Shown: in pieces, positions 48,401 through 61,215 of the stretch
Numbering within the stretch: position 1 is the first letter of the stretch
Layout: each line of letters begins with the position of its first letter
Source of the DNA: Owenia fusiformis
Lineage: Eukaryota; Annelida; Polychaeta; Sabellida; Oweniidae
Direction of reading: 5' to 3'
Length of the DNA: 64,000 nucleotides
Assembly (NCBI GenBank): GCA_903813345.2
Contig: CAIIXF020000004.1
Location: 19,690,477 to 19,754,476 of the forward strand
The notes under the pieces: model-generated
The model's database searches: none
Seen by the model: the letters and a program-made list of their open reading frames with translations, nothing else
Told to the model about the DNA's origin: nothing
Made by a program: the position numbers and the translations under genes

Positions 48401-51400
48401 ACTGCCCCCTGTAGCTCACAGTTATCTGCTTGGTCTGCTGCTAGATGTGCCCCATTTCTCATCAGGAGGAGCGTATCATTAAACATATTGTCAATAAAAT
48501 TAGCAGCAATCCTATGCTGATGGGCAGTTTCCTGTTCATTGTGAAAGTCCAAATCATGACTGTGTAATTGGTTACTATTACATGGTTGATAGTCAGTGAC
48601 TTTGTTGTTCCTATATGACTCATCAGAATCTGAATTATTTTTATATATGTCACTACCAGAGCTCATTTTCCTGGATCGCACAACTGCTTGATTTTCATCA
48701 AAATGTTGTGCACCAGTCCGATGTATTTTTTGCGCTTTAGGACGTTTTATGGTTGATAACTTTTTCTGGGTGAAAACAGCAAAGTTCTGTACCCCTGGGG
48801 TCATATCTGCTGCTGTACAGGCACTCTCTGTAAGAATGCCTTCTACAAACTCTGAAGCAAAATCAGACACATTCTGAGTTCCTTGTGGTTCCTCAGTAAT
48901 TGCAGGTGGGTGAATTTTTTTTGTAACATTTTGAAAATTTTCATAATATTCTTCAAATTCTGAACTGAAATCTGAGCTGCATCTGCTGCTAGTTCTGGAT
49001 AAGCTGCTCTTTGTACTACTTCGTCGTGAAGACAGATCACTCAAGTTTGAACTTCGTCGTCTAAATTCAGTCATCCAAGCTAGCTGTTCCAGCGATGGTT
49101 CACCCTCCCCCAAATGTTCAGGCCTACAGGGGTGGTCGATACTTTGGGTCTGAGATACAACAGGAGGTTTAAAGCCTTTCACCATTCTAATAAATGCAAC
49201 CTCCTCCTCATCCATTTGGGCAGCTACATTACCATACTCTGCATCAAGGCAGGAGTCATTAGTAAATTTGGCATCAAGTGGACTCTCATTGGATACTTTT
49301 AAAAAATGAGTATCATGATTGGCACTTTGGTTGAGATTCTCATTGGTTTGTAATTGTCCTTTTAATGCAAGATTGTTTGGTTCCAATGTCCCTAAATCCT
49401 GATTGGTTAACAGGTTTTGGGCTTGACTGGTTGGCACCAAGTAGCTCTGATTGGTTGTTTGATAAAACTCAACTAAATCTTCTTCATTAGGTTCAGCTTC
49501 TGGAATAAAATAAAAGACTAAGCGTAATCATTATACTTCCCAAACCATCATGCAATACATATATTCCTGTTTTATCTTCAAGTTTATGACAATAGATGTA
49601 CCAAAAAGGCATTAACATGACAAAATGTCACCACCTGATTGTGACCTTGACATCAACTACTGAGTAGTAGTGAGTAGCTCCCATAATAAATATTATTGAT
49701 ATGCACTTCAAATGTATGAAAAACTTTTAAATCGAGGCTTGTATGGGGCCCGATGTAATTTGCATGTGTAAAACATCATGAAGATTCCTTCATTTTTGAG
49801 AAAATTATTCCAAAATAAGTGGATGGCATTTTTGTATCACCTTGTATAATTATTAATAAATGTAGGTAACATCCAAATTCAAATACAGATCTACACGCAC
49901 ATATTTTCACTTGTTTAGCTGTAGAGTTTCTTAAACTGTAAATGATGTCTGTTAGTAGTGAAGACATTGTCATATTTGATATATTCACATTTAGTACATA
50001 CATGAATTACAGTATGATTGATAGAAAATGTAGTTCATTGTGAATAATATAGTGTCTATCTATATTTGAATTTATTGCAAAGGCTTCCCTGCCATTTCTA
50101 ACAAAAAAGTTAGTTCTTGTATACATCACCCGACACTATGCAAATACATAAATAAAGAGTTGATTGTTACTGCTAATTAACAAAACTGCATTGTGTTGCT
50201 GCTTTTTGAGAGAGGAACGAGATGACAGAATAGGCCTACATAGCACATATAAATATATATTTTTATACTCTTTGGTTGACAATGTATATTGCTTAAACTT
50301 ACCTGCATTACTTAATGTTTCAGTGGCACTTTGAAAGTCCTCTGATTGTACAGTAGAGCTATCACATTCAGATCCATCCTCCTTTTGTCCAATGAGATAA
50401 TCTGCATCAAAATTCTGACCAATCATATTGCTTGTCGTATCTTCAGGTTGAGAACACTTGCCAACCACATTGTTGTTTACATTGGTGTTGCTATAGGATC
50501 CAAGAGCTGTATACATGGTGTTGAGTTCAGAGAGCAAGGATTCGATGGAGTATTGATGTTGAGAACTTGTAGTGTAAGGCTGTGTTGCAATCCCAACAAT
50601 GTATGGATCAGTCTGCCATCAAATAGAAAATCATGCAATTATTTATGTGATGCCTGCCAGTTGTCAATATTTTCCATTCCATAATATGCACTGCTGAACA
50701 CTTCCAGTCCTTATGTGAGCAGGTAACTATATTCACTACTTGGTCAAGTTTCTAGGTAGTGATTTGAGTAAATAAAATAAAGAAAGAGTTACTTCTGCAA
50801 TGCTAATTTTGAACCCTGAAAGGTGAGGTTTAAGTGTAATGTTGATGTGCAAGGTTCATGTTGATATAATAAATGAGCTCTAATTATATTGTATTCACAT
50901 TTACTCACACTGTTGTCTGCTGTAAGGCAGAGAGCATCCCCTGCTCTTAGTTCTTCCTGGTAACTACTAGCGACTAACAAGTCTGGATGTTTATACATCT
51001 CCTGAAAAAACAAAAGTAGACATTGCTTGTGTATTTACATACAACTAGATATACTCAATTGCTTTTCATAAAAAATGTTCATAAAGAGGATGTATGCATT
51101 AGCTCATAAAATGCATTCAGAAATGAATCAAGGGTCAGCAGCGTGGGAATAAAGCTAATGCAGCAGCAATCCTACATGTTGGTCCATATCCATATGAGGC
51201 AAAATGTAATGTTTTTAAATTGGAACACTGATCAACAATATAATGAATTGTACCAATGAGTTGTACGTTTTGTTGGTAGATGACCAAATGGCATACTCTT
51301 CAAAAACATCAACATATTTGACAGTTTCACCCCAAGACTCATGGATGCCTGGGCTATCAATTTTCGACTTTTTGCTTCAACATGTATTGTAATGACTTCA

Positions 51401-54400
51401 GTATGAATGAAATGACCCTTGGTGTTGTGGTGTTGGATTGTGATTATATTACTTGAACAGTGGAGGGAGGGGGTATTAGACATTGTTTCTTTTTCACTGT
51501 TTCACATTAGATAATGGTTTGGAATAGGTGGGGTTTGTTTTCCTTATGAATGTACTTTGGTTTTCTTTTATTTGATGTGTTCCCTTTGGTACTTGTGCAT
51601 ATAAAATTTGAACCAAATCTGTCAACTGGTATTTGAGTTATCTCCCGGACACTTGAATTGACAGATGGCTTCATGCAAACTTTGTTCAGTGGGATAATGG
51701 AGCATCCACTCTACTTTTAGTATTTAATGTGTCTCATATGCTAATAACATTAACCAGAATTTTGCTGCAATGCATCAAGTCAAATTCATGTCCAGATGTC
51801 ATAGATGAGTAAAATGCCCATCTCTTTTTCCCCTTGATTGACAGGGGAGGGGGGTTTAAGAAAAACTCACCTGGTTGCATGTATTGTCATTCTGATCAAT
51901 ATAAATCAGATGTGTATTTCTTGCATGTATGGCATCAGGTTCCTTTGGCCTCTTCTGATTTGGCTCAAATCTATCAAATGTACGTAGTTTGCATTCATCT
52001 AATTGATTTCTCATATTTCGGGGTGGATCATTCACTGTAAATGATGTCTGAGCATCGGTGTAAGTTTTCCTGGTAGGACCTTCTTCTTTGTTTTTGTCTA
52101 CTGTTTCATTAATATGAACTTGGCAGAGTGGTTTTGTAGACATCAACCAATCACTGAGGCTTGGTAGGTCACATGTCTCCATTGTCTGAAATATCAATCT
52201 ATCAAGATTATTTTGAATATCTTAATACATAACTAGAATTAAAAAAATAATAACTCAAATCACAACAAAAATTGCATTTTCACTTGAACAGTTATTTTGA
52301 AGAGTTCCTTAACACAGGTAGGTATCAAACAGCACTCTCCTGTATAAACTGCTTTTATCGGTAAATTTCACATTAAGATCAGGTAGAGAATCACACTCTT
52401 GGGTACAAATCACACACAAGTAGGTTTAAGGATTTAAGCCTTTGACTCAGTGCAATGTGGAATGACCATTTCTTGAAGGTGTTGCTTTCCAAAATTTGCA
52501 CGAGATGCTTAATGTATCAAGTGTTAATTTTAGGAAACAATGTCTGAAAGGAATTGTCATTCCACAATGCATCGAGTCTTGGGGTTAAATTATTTCAACA
52601 CATTACAAAATATGTTCTTCCATGTCACTTAAAAGATATAAAAACACTAATTAAAAACAACATATTTTCGATGAAAATTTTGCAAGGGTCAAATTGGCAA
52701 ATCTCAGTGAATTCAATTCCCTCACCATGACGACGACATATAATGAATGCGTTATTGATTATTTAACGCACTGATGTCACGTGAAAATACTGTGTTCGGA
52801 TTGGCTGAAATCGGATACAAGACTTACACAACTTGACGAGAATCACCACAGTTTATGTGTAACCATTATCAAAATGTGTATGTATATTCCAATTTACAAT
52901 CGAGTGCGTGATCCAGAAACCTGAACTGTAGTATTCCAAATGATTATAACAGAAACTGCAAAGTCAAAATAGTTCTGGTATATTCTGGTATCAATCAATC
53001 GATACACTGACCATCAAAAAATGAGATATTTCTACATTTCTAGGAATACTTCAGTATGATTTGGAAACACTTAATTAAATTATACAAGATTACTACATGC
53101 ACTATCTAGGTAGGTATCATAGGAGAGATTGTCCTCCCATAAATAGCACTCACCTTCATTTGTATTTGTATATTTGGAGAGCATTCTCCTGTTGAGTAAT
53201 GTTTACTGATGTCCTCCATGTATGTTAGGACTGTCTTGAGTTTACTGGAGGCCAAAGAGCTAGAAAAAAACATTACATGCCAATAACAAGATAATCCAGT
53301 GAAAATATCACTAGAAAATATGTAGGCCATATGTTCGAGAAAACTGATCCACCTTCTATAAAAGATCACAGGGAAGGACAATGAACAAAACTTAAATGCT
53401 TGTTTTGTTGTTGGTAAGGTAACATGTTAATGATGTCACAGATTACTATAGAATCAAAATAATGATGTTTATTATTTGTTTGTTTATTTGCTACTGATGT
53501 CATCATCGATGTGATATGTCATATCTTCAAATCACATTCACAACGTATTCATCTCCCAAAGAAGTTTTGCCAAACAAAGTTTCCTATTACGTTCAGTTTA
53601 TTCCTCCTCGTGACAATATGATATTTCTCTCTGGCCCTCCAGGCCCTAGGGAAATACAAAAAAAATTATTGTCCCTCTGAATTAAACCCATATTGAATCC
53701 CTCGCATTAAATAACCTCTATCTAAACCATAGTTTAGATAGATACTTGTCTGTTGAAATCAGTAGTCAGAATCATGTCCAGAGAAACTGGCAATTTTGAC
53801 ATTTTCAGGTCTAAATTAGCTCTTAGTTATTTTTAGTTATTATTTAGAACAGAAATACAAATGAATACAAGTATTCTAAGAATTAACTCACCTAAAAGGT
53901 ATTTGTCGGTAAAGTGATGTAAAATTAAGACTAGAGGTGCCATCTTGTGGTAGGAGACACAACAAAGCTGATGCTAAAAGTGACTGCAAATATTCCTGAC
54001 TTAGAGTCAAACTAGCACCTGCAATACAATACATTCATATCATTTATGGGTCTTGCAGAAACAAATCTATTTTTATAGGCAATACATATATAACTCTTTG
54101 AATAAAAAAAGTATTTGGAAGTGACAGCTGACTTTATAGAACAGGCCAGGTGGGAGGCCAGGTAAATGCCTACCATTATCTGTCTGACTTTGTCGCCTCT
54201 GTCTAATGTCCTGTGAAGTTCTGACTAGATCAACGATGCATGTCAAGGTCAGGTTGATGAACAGATCCAGCTCACATTCACTGCATTCATATTGTAAATA
54301 ATACAATAGGCCTGAATATATACCCCCCTTATCAGATTGACTCTTCTCACTGGAAATCTGTTGGAGATTGTCTAAGGCATTCCTCAGCTCATCTAGTGTG

Positions 54401-54492
54401 CGGATATTTCGTAAATCTGCTAATGCATTGGTAACCTTGTCCCAAGATTCCAGTTCACATGGCAAGGTCAAAGGTCGCTGCCATGACTTCAT
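45401..54492 (-). CDS. AKAP11/SPHKAP-like A-kinase anchoring protein
   Basis: Nine coding exons: 54174-54492, 53892-54018, 53154-53259, 51871-52185, 50909-51001, 50303-50612, 46726-49499, 45872-46003, 45401-45565. All are GT-AG and phase-matched, giving 1446 residues. The ATG at 54490-54492 has an in-frame TAA two codons upstream. The large exon encodes residues 424-1348. It holds about ten short amphipathic helices with the RII-binding spacing, best DYATLIVTQVIQSALEEI (959-976) and LFADCIVQNAIQQALDIV (1275-1292). It also has a Ser/Arg block (RRRSS, SRRSS; 570-599) and two RRAS sites near 1097 and 1106. The C-terminus (AIIQWISASYCDISTL, then LVEEKQWTVGDLAAFICLLY) resembles the AKAP11/SPHKAP end. 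Such proteins tether PKA RII subunits. The N-terminal 420 residues match nothing I know. Another AKAP class is possible. Confidence 0.65.
51590..51710. repeat. Fragment of the TTATCCCA/145-bp repeat family in the AKAP-like gene
   Basis: CATATAAAATTTGAACCAAA, CAACTGGTATTTGAGTTATC and the end TTCAGTGGGATAATGG match the right end of the element at 12393-14350. Confidence 0.7.
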
Positions 54493-54889
54493 CTTTTACA
54501 TTTTATTTACACCTGAAAATGGAAAATATAACTTGCATTATCATTAGATGTCAGCTTTTAAATGGAATTGCCTCTCTCTCAAAGATGGACAGGTTACCAC
54601 CTGAAATGCCATTGGGTACTTGTCATTTTATATTTTTAATGCATATTTGAAAGTTAAACATTAGGTAACATTTGTCCGAGATATTCAAATCATCAAAAAG
54701 AAATGTGACTGAAATACATGCAACTAGCTACTGTAGCTAGATCTACTTGGAACAGGACATCATTTTTCTCTGCAAGACAGTCAACACAAGGATTTTGTCT
54801 AAGAAATAATAAAGCTGTTCAATCATTTAACAACCTAATAACACATACACCTCTACTCCGCACTCTGGAATCAGTGCTGTACTCGTGTA

Positions 54890-55127
54890 CTGTATGGTAT
54901 GTTAACAGTACCATATTATACTGTGTTAGTCTATGGTACCATACTGTACCATATTCATAGTACCATACAGTACTGCAGCCAAAATTGTACCATACAGTAC
55001 TGTTTGAGATTTGCCTGTGTATAGTTTACCTAGATCTCATACTTTTCCTTTTCTCATACCCTTCCACATAGTTACCCATATAAATGTGGAGTTGATTGTT
55101 CAAATCATCAACCCCACATTTATGGGC
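54890..55127. repeat. GTACCATACAGTACTG repeats and a hairpin upstream of the AKAP-like gene
   Basis: At 54890-55010 several direct and inverted copies of GTACCATACAGTACTG occur. At about 55075-55127, CATATAAATGTGGAGTTGAT is inverted as ATCAACCCCACATTTATGGG. A TTTTCAG acceptor at 54513-54519 shows that the first coding exon has a 5' UTR extension and that a noncoding first exon lies upstream, but I cannot place it. Confidence 0.6.
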
Positions 55128-55309
55128 AGGACTCTCACCAGGAAATATTTAGGGTGTGGCGGAAACATCTTTAATTAACACCTGGAAATGAACATAACCG
55201 TTCAATCGTGATAGATCATATTCATGTTATCAGGTTATTCTTTAGGGTTTGTTAAATCTGCCACCGCTGGCCACCTAGGTGGATTTCCATCTACCTACCT
55301 ACCTAAGTT

Positions 55310-55640
55310 TGAACTGACCAATAGTAGTCTGTTAACTTTGAAAGACAATAAACATGCCCAGTGATCGTACAAAATGGATGGAGGGGGGATTAGACGATTT
55401 CTGCAAGAAAACTCAACAAATTTTGAAGATTTATTTTTCAAGAGAAACTTTACAACTGAACTGCCAAATGAATAGGCGCAGTGCATGGCAAAATATGTTA
55501 GGTCATCTAATATATTTTTGAACTGATATCCTTCTAAGATATGAGATCTATTAAAAAAGGTGCATCACCAACGTGCAAAAGTCAATGTTTTTGCTATAAA
55601 TCGGGCAACAATGGTCTACACGACCTGTAATAAATAGGTA
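55310..55640. repeat. Inverted copy of the 36.5-37.4 kb repeat cluster
   Basis: 55310-55490 (CCCAGTGATCGTACAAAATG, AACTGAACTGCCAAATGAAT) and 55520-55640 (GATATGAGATCTATTAAAAA, GGGCAACAATGGTC) are reverse copies of 37240-37410 and 36520-36640. The remaining sequence to 56300 contains a run of 15 G at 55760-55774 and no gene. Confidence 0.8.
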
Positions 55641-56329
55641 TAAGGGACGTTATTATCACAATACTAATGACAATGCTCACTTTTTAAAGTTAGTTTCCAT
55701 GCGTTATACAAAAAATAATCGACATAAATTAATATTGGATTGAGGGGGGAGTGGATGGAGGGGGGGGGGGGGGGATAAAGTGTATATATGACATGATAAG
55801 TCATGCTACTTGAATTTATTTTTATGACTCCAAATTTTCCCATTTTTCATTCTCCAGAGATATGATATCCGGTTTTTACTGGGGTACTGAGTTGGGTTTT
55901 TCAAATACACGAGTTCTTGTGAATTTGTTCTGTCGTAAAGACATATAAATCCCCCCTCCACTTCACTTTCTTAATTAATAACAACAGGAGGGAAAGCCCC
56001 AGAGTTTAAAGATGACAGACATAATTACCTCTCTTGCTTACCACCTTCGTTCGTTTGAATTTTCATCGGCTAGTTATCAAATACTACACTTCGATGGGAG
56101 GTTTTAATTGATATAGGCATATTCCGTACACCTTTCTTTATCTTGATATGAAATAACAAGCTATGATATTGGTTAACATGCCAGAAATGAACATAATATT
56201 ATTCGAAGCGTATTTCGAAAATTTTGAAACCGCCATTGATGACGTCATTTGTTTGTCGACTTTTGACCAATCAGCGACGATGTCATCTCAATACAGATTT
56301 ACATTATAAGCGTATGTCATCTTTGAAAC

Positions 56330-56900
56330 CTGGTGTTTCTCCCTTATCCCTTTCCCGGACTATGGTCCTGTGAACATCTCAATCTTTTGCCTGTGCGATT
56401 ACAACATGGGAGAAGTTTTTACTCTTCTTACACTTCAGATACCTACTTCAATAGATTCCTTGGTATTTTAGCATTCTTTTCGTGTAGTTGAATCCACAAT
56501 TGTCTGGGTTTATCGGCAGAACGAAGACATTTTCGTTTTTGATCGCAATATTTGCCTGTAACATTTAACTTATTTCAACCGTCGAATTCCTCCATATTGG
56601 TACTTCAGGGCTACATCTGGGACAGCCAAACAAGGGATTCCCCTTTTAAATCCAACCGCCATTTTGAAAAGTGATGGAATCTCTCAATGAAAAAGAGAAA
56701 TTTTCCCGTTCTGCCGATATACCCAGACAATCGGCGGTTCCAATATATTAGAATTTACATTTTGAGTTCTATAATGCATTGAGGTAGGTGTAAGGGGCGT
56801 AGGTAATTCTCCCATGTTGTAATCGTACAGGCAAATGAATGCGCTCAGTGCAGGACTATAGTCCTGGTACGGGATAATTTCTCCCCCTCTGATTAATAAC
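56330..56900. repeat. Foldback element
   Basis: Left arm features (CCCGGACTATGGTCCTG, GCGATTACAACATGGGAGAA, TGTCTGGGTTTATCGGCAGA) appear inverted on the right (TCTGCCGATATACCCAGACA, TTCTCCCATGTTGTAATCG, AGGACTATAGTCC). The arms differ by many substitutions, so it is an old copy. Confidence 0.75.
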
Positions 56901-57120
56901 ATGGTGATGGTTGTGCCAGGCATAAGTCTTGCAATAGATAGCATGTTACTCAAAATTTGGAATCATCTCCTTTCACCAGAAGTCGTCTGTGATTCATGCA
57001 GCCTACAATATACTTTTCCATATATTATTGCACGATGGTCTCCTGATTTCTTATTTTTTGGGGTTCTACTGACGAAATAAAAAAGTGAAATGGGCTGTTG
57101 GATAACTATTATTTTGAGAC

Positions 57121-58156
57121 CCTATCTGTTGCAAGACTAACGCCTGGCGTAACCGTCACCATGTTATTCAGTGTTTTTTAAGTAGCGCAAGGATCCTGCC
57201 ATGACCGTGGTAATGTTATCGTGAAAGCCTGGTATAACCGCGACAATGCTGTATTATATTGCAATGCGTGCCATGACCGTGACAATGTAATATAGTTCTG
57301 CAAGGCTTGGTATGACCGTAACAATATAATATAGTACTGCAAAGCCTGGCATGACCGTGACAATGTAATATAGTATTGCAAATTCAGGTATGAGAGTGGT
57401 GATGTAGAAATTTACGATTAGGACTGCTATAACCGTGACAATGTGTATTGCAAAGCCTGGCATGACCATGGCAATGTAATATAGTATTGCAAGGCTTGGT
57501 ATGACCGCCATGCGCCATGGCAATGTGATATAGTATTCCAAGTTCGGGTATGAGAGTGGTGATGTAGAAATTTATAATTGCTATAATTGACCGTGACAAT
57601 GTGTATTTGAAAACCTGGCATGACCATGACAATGTATTATGGGATCGCAAAGCCTGGTATGACCGTGACAATGTAATATAGTATTGCAAGGCCAGGTATG
57701 AGGGTGGTAATGTAGAGATTTAGGCTTAGTTCTACTATGACCGTTATAATGTATTGCAATGACCAGTAAATATGTATGACAACACATTAATGCCAGGAAT
57801 ATCCTTAACAATTTTAAGTGATCCTCATTACAATTAAACAGTTTAATACTATGATCATGGTGTTGCACTACCTTAATCATGTCAAAATCAAAATTACTAC
57901 TATACATTAATATTCACATTCGCTTATAAACCACAATAAAGGCTACGGTCGCGCCAGGCTTCCATGATAACACTTCCAGGGTCATGACAGGCCTTGCAAT
58001 AGAATACAGCATTGTGACGGTTATACCAGCCTGTCACGGTTATACCAGGCTTACACGATAACACTACCACGGTCATGGCAGGATCCTTGCGCTACTTAAA
58101 AAACACTGATTAACATGGTGACGGTTGTGGCAAGCGTAAGTCTTGCAATAGATAGC
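57121..58156. repeat. Palindromic element carrying a TGACCGTGACAATG minisatellite
   Basis: The ends (TTGCAAGACTAACGCCTGG; inverted CAAGCGTAAGTCTTGCAA) and the next 100 bp, through CGCAAGGATCCTGCCATGAC, are inverted. Between 57200 and 57740 lie about ten copies of a 45-65 bp unit with AAAGCCTGGCATGACCGTGA and CAATGTAATATAGTATTGC. Short ORFs here are repeat translations. Confidence 0.8.
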
Positions 58157-58435
58157 ATGTGATTATTTTTGACCGACTCGGATCACTCTACAGTTCGTCT
58201 TCTTTTTTCAGTCTCGTAAGCTTATATGCCTTCTCTTTAACATTGTTTAGTGAGAGGTAAATGATAATACAATGTCTACGCCTTCAGATTACTGGAATTA
58301 GGAAGAAAAGATTCACTCACTTTAAAATTCAGAAAATTTCAGAAAATCCATTTTTGATTGTTCGCTAGATGACGCTCAATTCTGAGTAATATTGGTATTA
58401 CTCCACCCAAACTGAAAATGTGCAATTGTCACTCA

Positions 58436-58905
58436 AGGTATGAGTATCGTAATCCAACACCAAATTCGAAAATTCATGACAATACTTTACACATATGGCG
58501 TTCGTGACCAACTATAAAACGCTTACCCCCCATAGTGTTATATATCAAAATGTACCTGTTCATATAGGGGTTCAATTGATCTACATCAAATTATAGGGAG
58601 TCAGGGTACTTTTTGAGATATCAGCGCCCATTTTCTGTAACTCGCGTTTGCTACCACTTCTTCAATTCTGATATGACGGGCAAACGCGTAGTAAACATGC
58701 TCACGTCGGAGCTAATTTTTACCTACATCGCTATTTTCGTGATTCAAATGAAAGTTGAACTCCTCCTCTTTATTTTGATACCAAATAGTGGCATACTAGG
58801 TACCCTAGAAGCCAACTATGGCGTTATTTAGAACAATACCACGGTTTTTTAAATGGACTATATAGGGGTCATACCCTTTGGCGGATGGATATGGAACCTC
58901 ATACC
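58436..58905. repeat. Dispersed repeat, copy 2
   Basis: Reverse copy of 37880-38370, from CTCAAGGTATGAGTATCGTA to GGCGGATGGATATGGAACC. The flanking 58910-60020 region has no recognised gene; a short + strand ORF at 59037-59294 is proline/glycine-rich and unsupported. Confidence 0.85.
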
Positions 58906-60353
58906 TCAAGAGGGGAATAACCCCAGCAGGGTTCAAATAAGACATATGTCTATGATGTAAATGTGTATTGAGAAGACAACGTCGCTGATTGGTAAAAGTG
59001 ACAAACAAATGACGTCATTGTCATAGCGCTATTTTTATGATTAGTACACCAGCACAGGAACACGAGTTGAACAAAGTGAAAAACAAGCGTCCAGGAGGGT
59101 CTGGGGGCTCTCCCCCATACAATTTGGTTGTATTTGGAGTGTATTTGCAACAATATGGTACGCCTGTGCATACCAGTCGTACCCATGGATTTTGGGAATT
59201 TCTCCACTATAATCTGTATATAGCCTGGGGGGGGGGCTTCTGTTCAATATGGGCGTACCGGGTGCTACGTCTCTGGCGTCAGAGAGCTGAGTAGAATCAA
59301 ATTACATTTTCTTCTGATTAATCCTCTAAATTTCAAAATGGTGGATGATTCTAAAAAAATATGGTAGAGCCCATGCTTGAACAGAGGGTGAGAAGAAACT
59401 TTTCTTAAGAAATGACTGAGTTTGTTACTGCATTTGGATCAAATTTCGAATATCTGCCTTCTGACTACCGAATAAGTCAAATTAACGCAGAAGTATAGGT
59501 ATTATATACGATAATTCGCTCGAATATGATTATATAATATACCCTAGAACTTAATTTTGTGAATTTTTCAATATTTATCAATGAATTACCGTAGAGACAC
59601 CCAAAGGGAAACTTTTTAGCTGTAGCGAGTTATTTTGTAGCGTTGATCAAATGTTAACTTTGAAATTCAAAATGGCTGTTGACAATATTTCATGCAATGA
59701 CTAATAAAACGTTGGTTTACTACCGCCACAGATCAATGGAAGAGCAAATAAGGTAACCATCAATAACGTATGTAGGTATTTAAATTTTAAAGGCAGTTTC
59801 AATGCTTCTAAGCATTCATTTTAGTCATAAACAAGCTCACAAGTTGAACTTGAAGTTCCGAATTTTTCGCGGCGTATAGGCTATTGCCTTTCACAAAAAA
59901 GGGTTTAGAACTAACAAGACAGGCATTTAGGTGGGAATAGATAGAGAACCACAGACACGGGAACAACATATATATATATTTGTATACAGATATAAATATA
60001 TAGAGACAGTACTGTCAAACCCCAAAGATTTTCTCGCGGGACAGATTTTTTAGACCCAGTGCCAAAAATTCGCGGGATTTTGCGGGACGTCCTCCTAAAT
60101 TCGCGGGACATTTAAGGGATTTGCTTATAAAACATGGCTAATAATGGGTCAAATTTTGATCAAATTCGCAGGATTTCGCACATGCTCTCTATTGCAAGAC
60201 TTATGCCCGGCACAACCGTCACCATGTTATTAAGTGTTTTTAAGTTTCGCAAGGATCCTGCCATGACCGTGGTATTGTTATCGTGAAAGCCTGGTATAAA
60301 TGTGACAATGCTATATTATATTGCAAGGCCTGTCATGACGGTGGTAATGTTAA

Positions 60354-60757
60354 GGTTCAGCTGGAAAGTAACATTTTGGTAAAAAATTGCTATACCTGCA
60401 CATGTTATTTTCTGGTACAAAATTAAGTATGAAGTTGTGTGTGTATTTCCTTGCTTTTTTCAGGAAAGTATCATTACACTATTTACTTATAGAATATCTA
60501 GAAACAGGTCAATGGTAGCTCCTATGTTGTCTGGAAACTTTGAAAGAAAATTTGGAAAAATAGAAAGTGTGAAATATCAGAATTTCCTGGAGTTTCCATT
60601 GAACCCCTACCAGATATTCTAAAAGAAGACAATGTAATGATACTTTCCTGAAAAAAGCAAGGAAATTGACACATGCCTTCATACTTTATTTTGTACCAGA
60701 AAATAACATGTGCAGGTATAGCAATTTTTTACCAAAATGTTACTTTCCAGCTGTACC
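60354..60757. mobile_element. 404-bp piggyBac-type MITE
   Basis: TTAA flanks both sides (60350-60353 and 60758-60761). The terminal repeats GGTTCAGCTGGAAAGTAAC and GTTACTTTCCAGCTGTACC are inverted with one mismatch. The arms continue for about 130 bp, through AAAAAATTGCTATACCTGC and ACATGTTATTTTCTGGTAC. TTAA target choice is typical of piggyBac. No coding sequence. Confidence 0.85.
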
Positions 60758-61215
60758 TTAAAGCCTTATATGGCTGTGGCAATGGTTGTAAGGCCGTCAT
60801 GACCTTGGTAATGTTAAGCCTGATATGACTGTGACAATGTTTACGTTCTTGAATGAGATTAGAATTATAGTTTGTGGAAAAGAATTATGATTTAAAGTAG
60901 TAGTAATAGTAGTAGCAGTAGTAGTAGTCTAGATTTACATATTCAAGGTAGATAAACGATAACATTTTTCATTACAGCATTCTCATTTCTCATGCTACTA
61001 AATGTCACTTAATATAACCATTGTCACGGTCATATTGTGCTTTAACATTACCACACTCATGACAGGCCTTGCAACCATTGTCATGGTCATATCAGGCTGT
61101 AACATTACCACGGTCATGACAGGCCTTGCAGTCGGTCATATCAGGCTTTAACATTACCACGTTCATGACAGGCATTGCAACCATTTTCACTGTCATATCA
61201 GGCTTTAACATTACC

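Noticed and set aside
57178-57907. Several overlapping - strand ORFs rich in His, Tyr and Ile
   Set aside because: Translations of the TGACCGTGACAATG minisatellite in different frames.
59037-59294. 85-codon + strand ORF with RPGGSGGSPPYN and a hydrophobic end
   Set aside because: It lies in repeat-rich DNA, overlaps ORFs on the other strand, and has no homology I recognise and no gene context.
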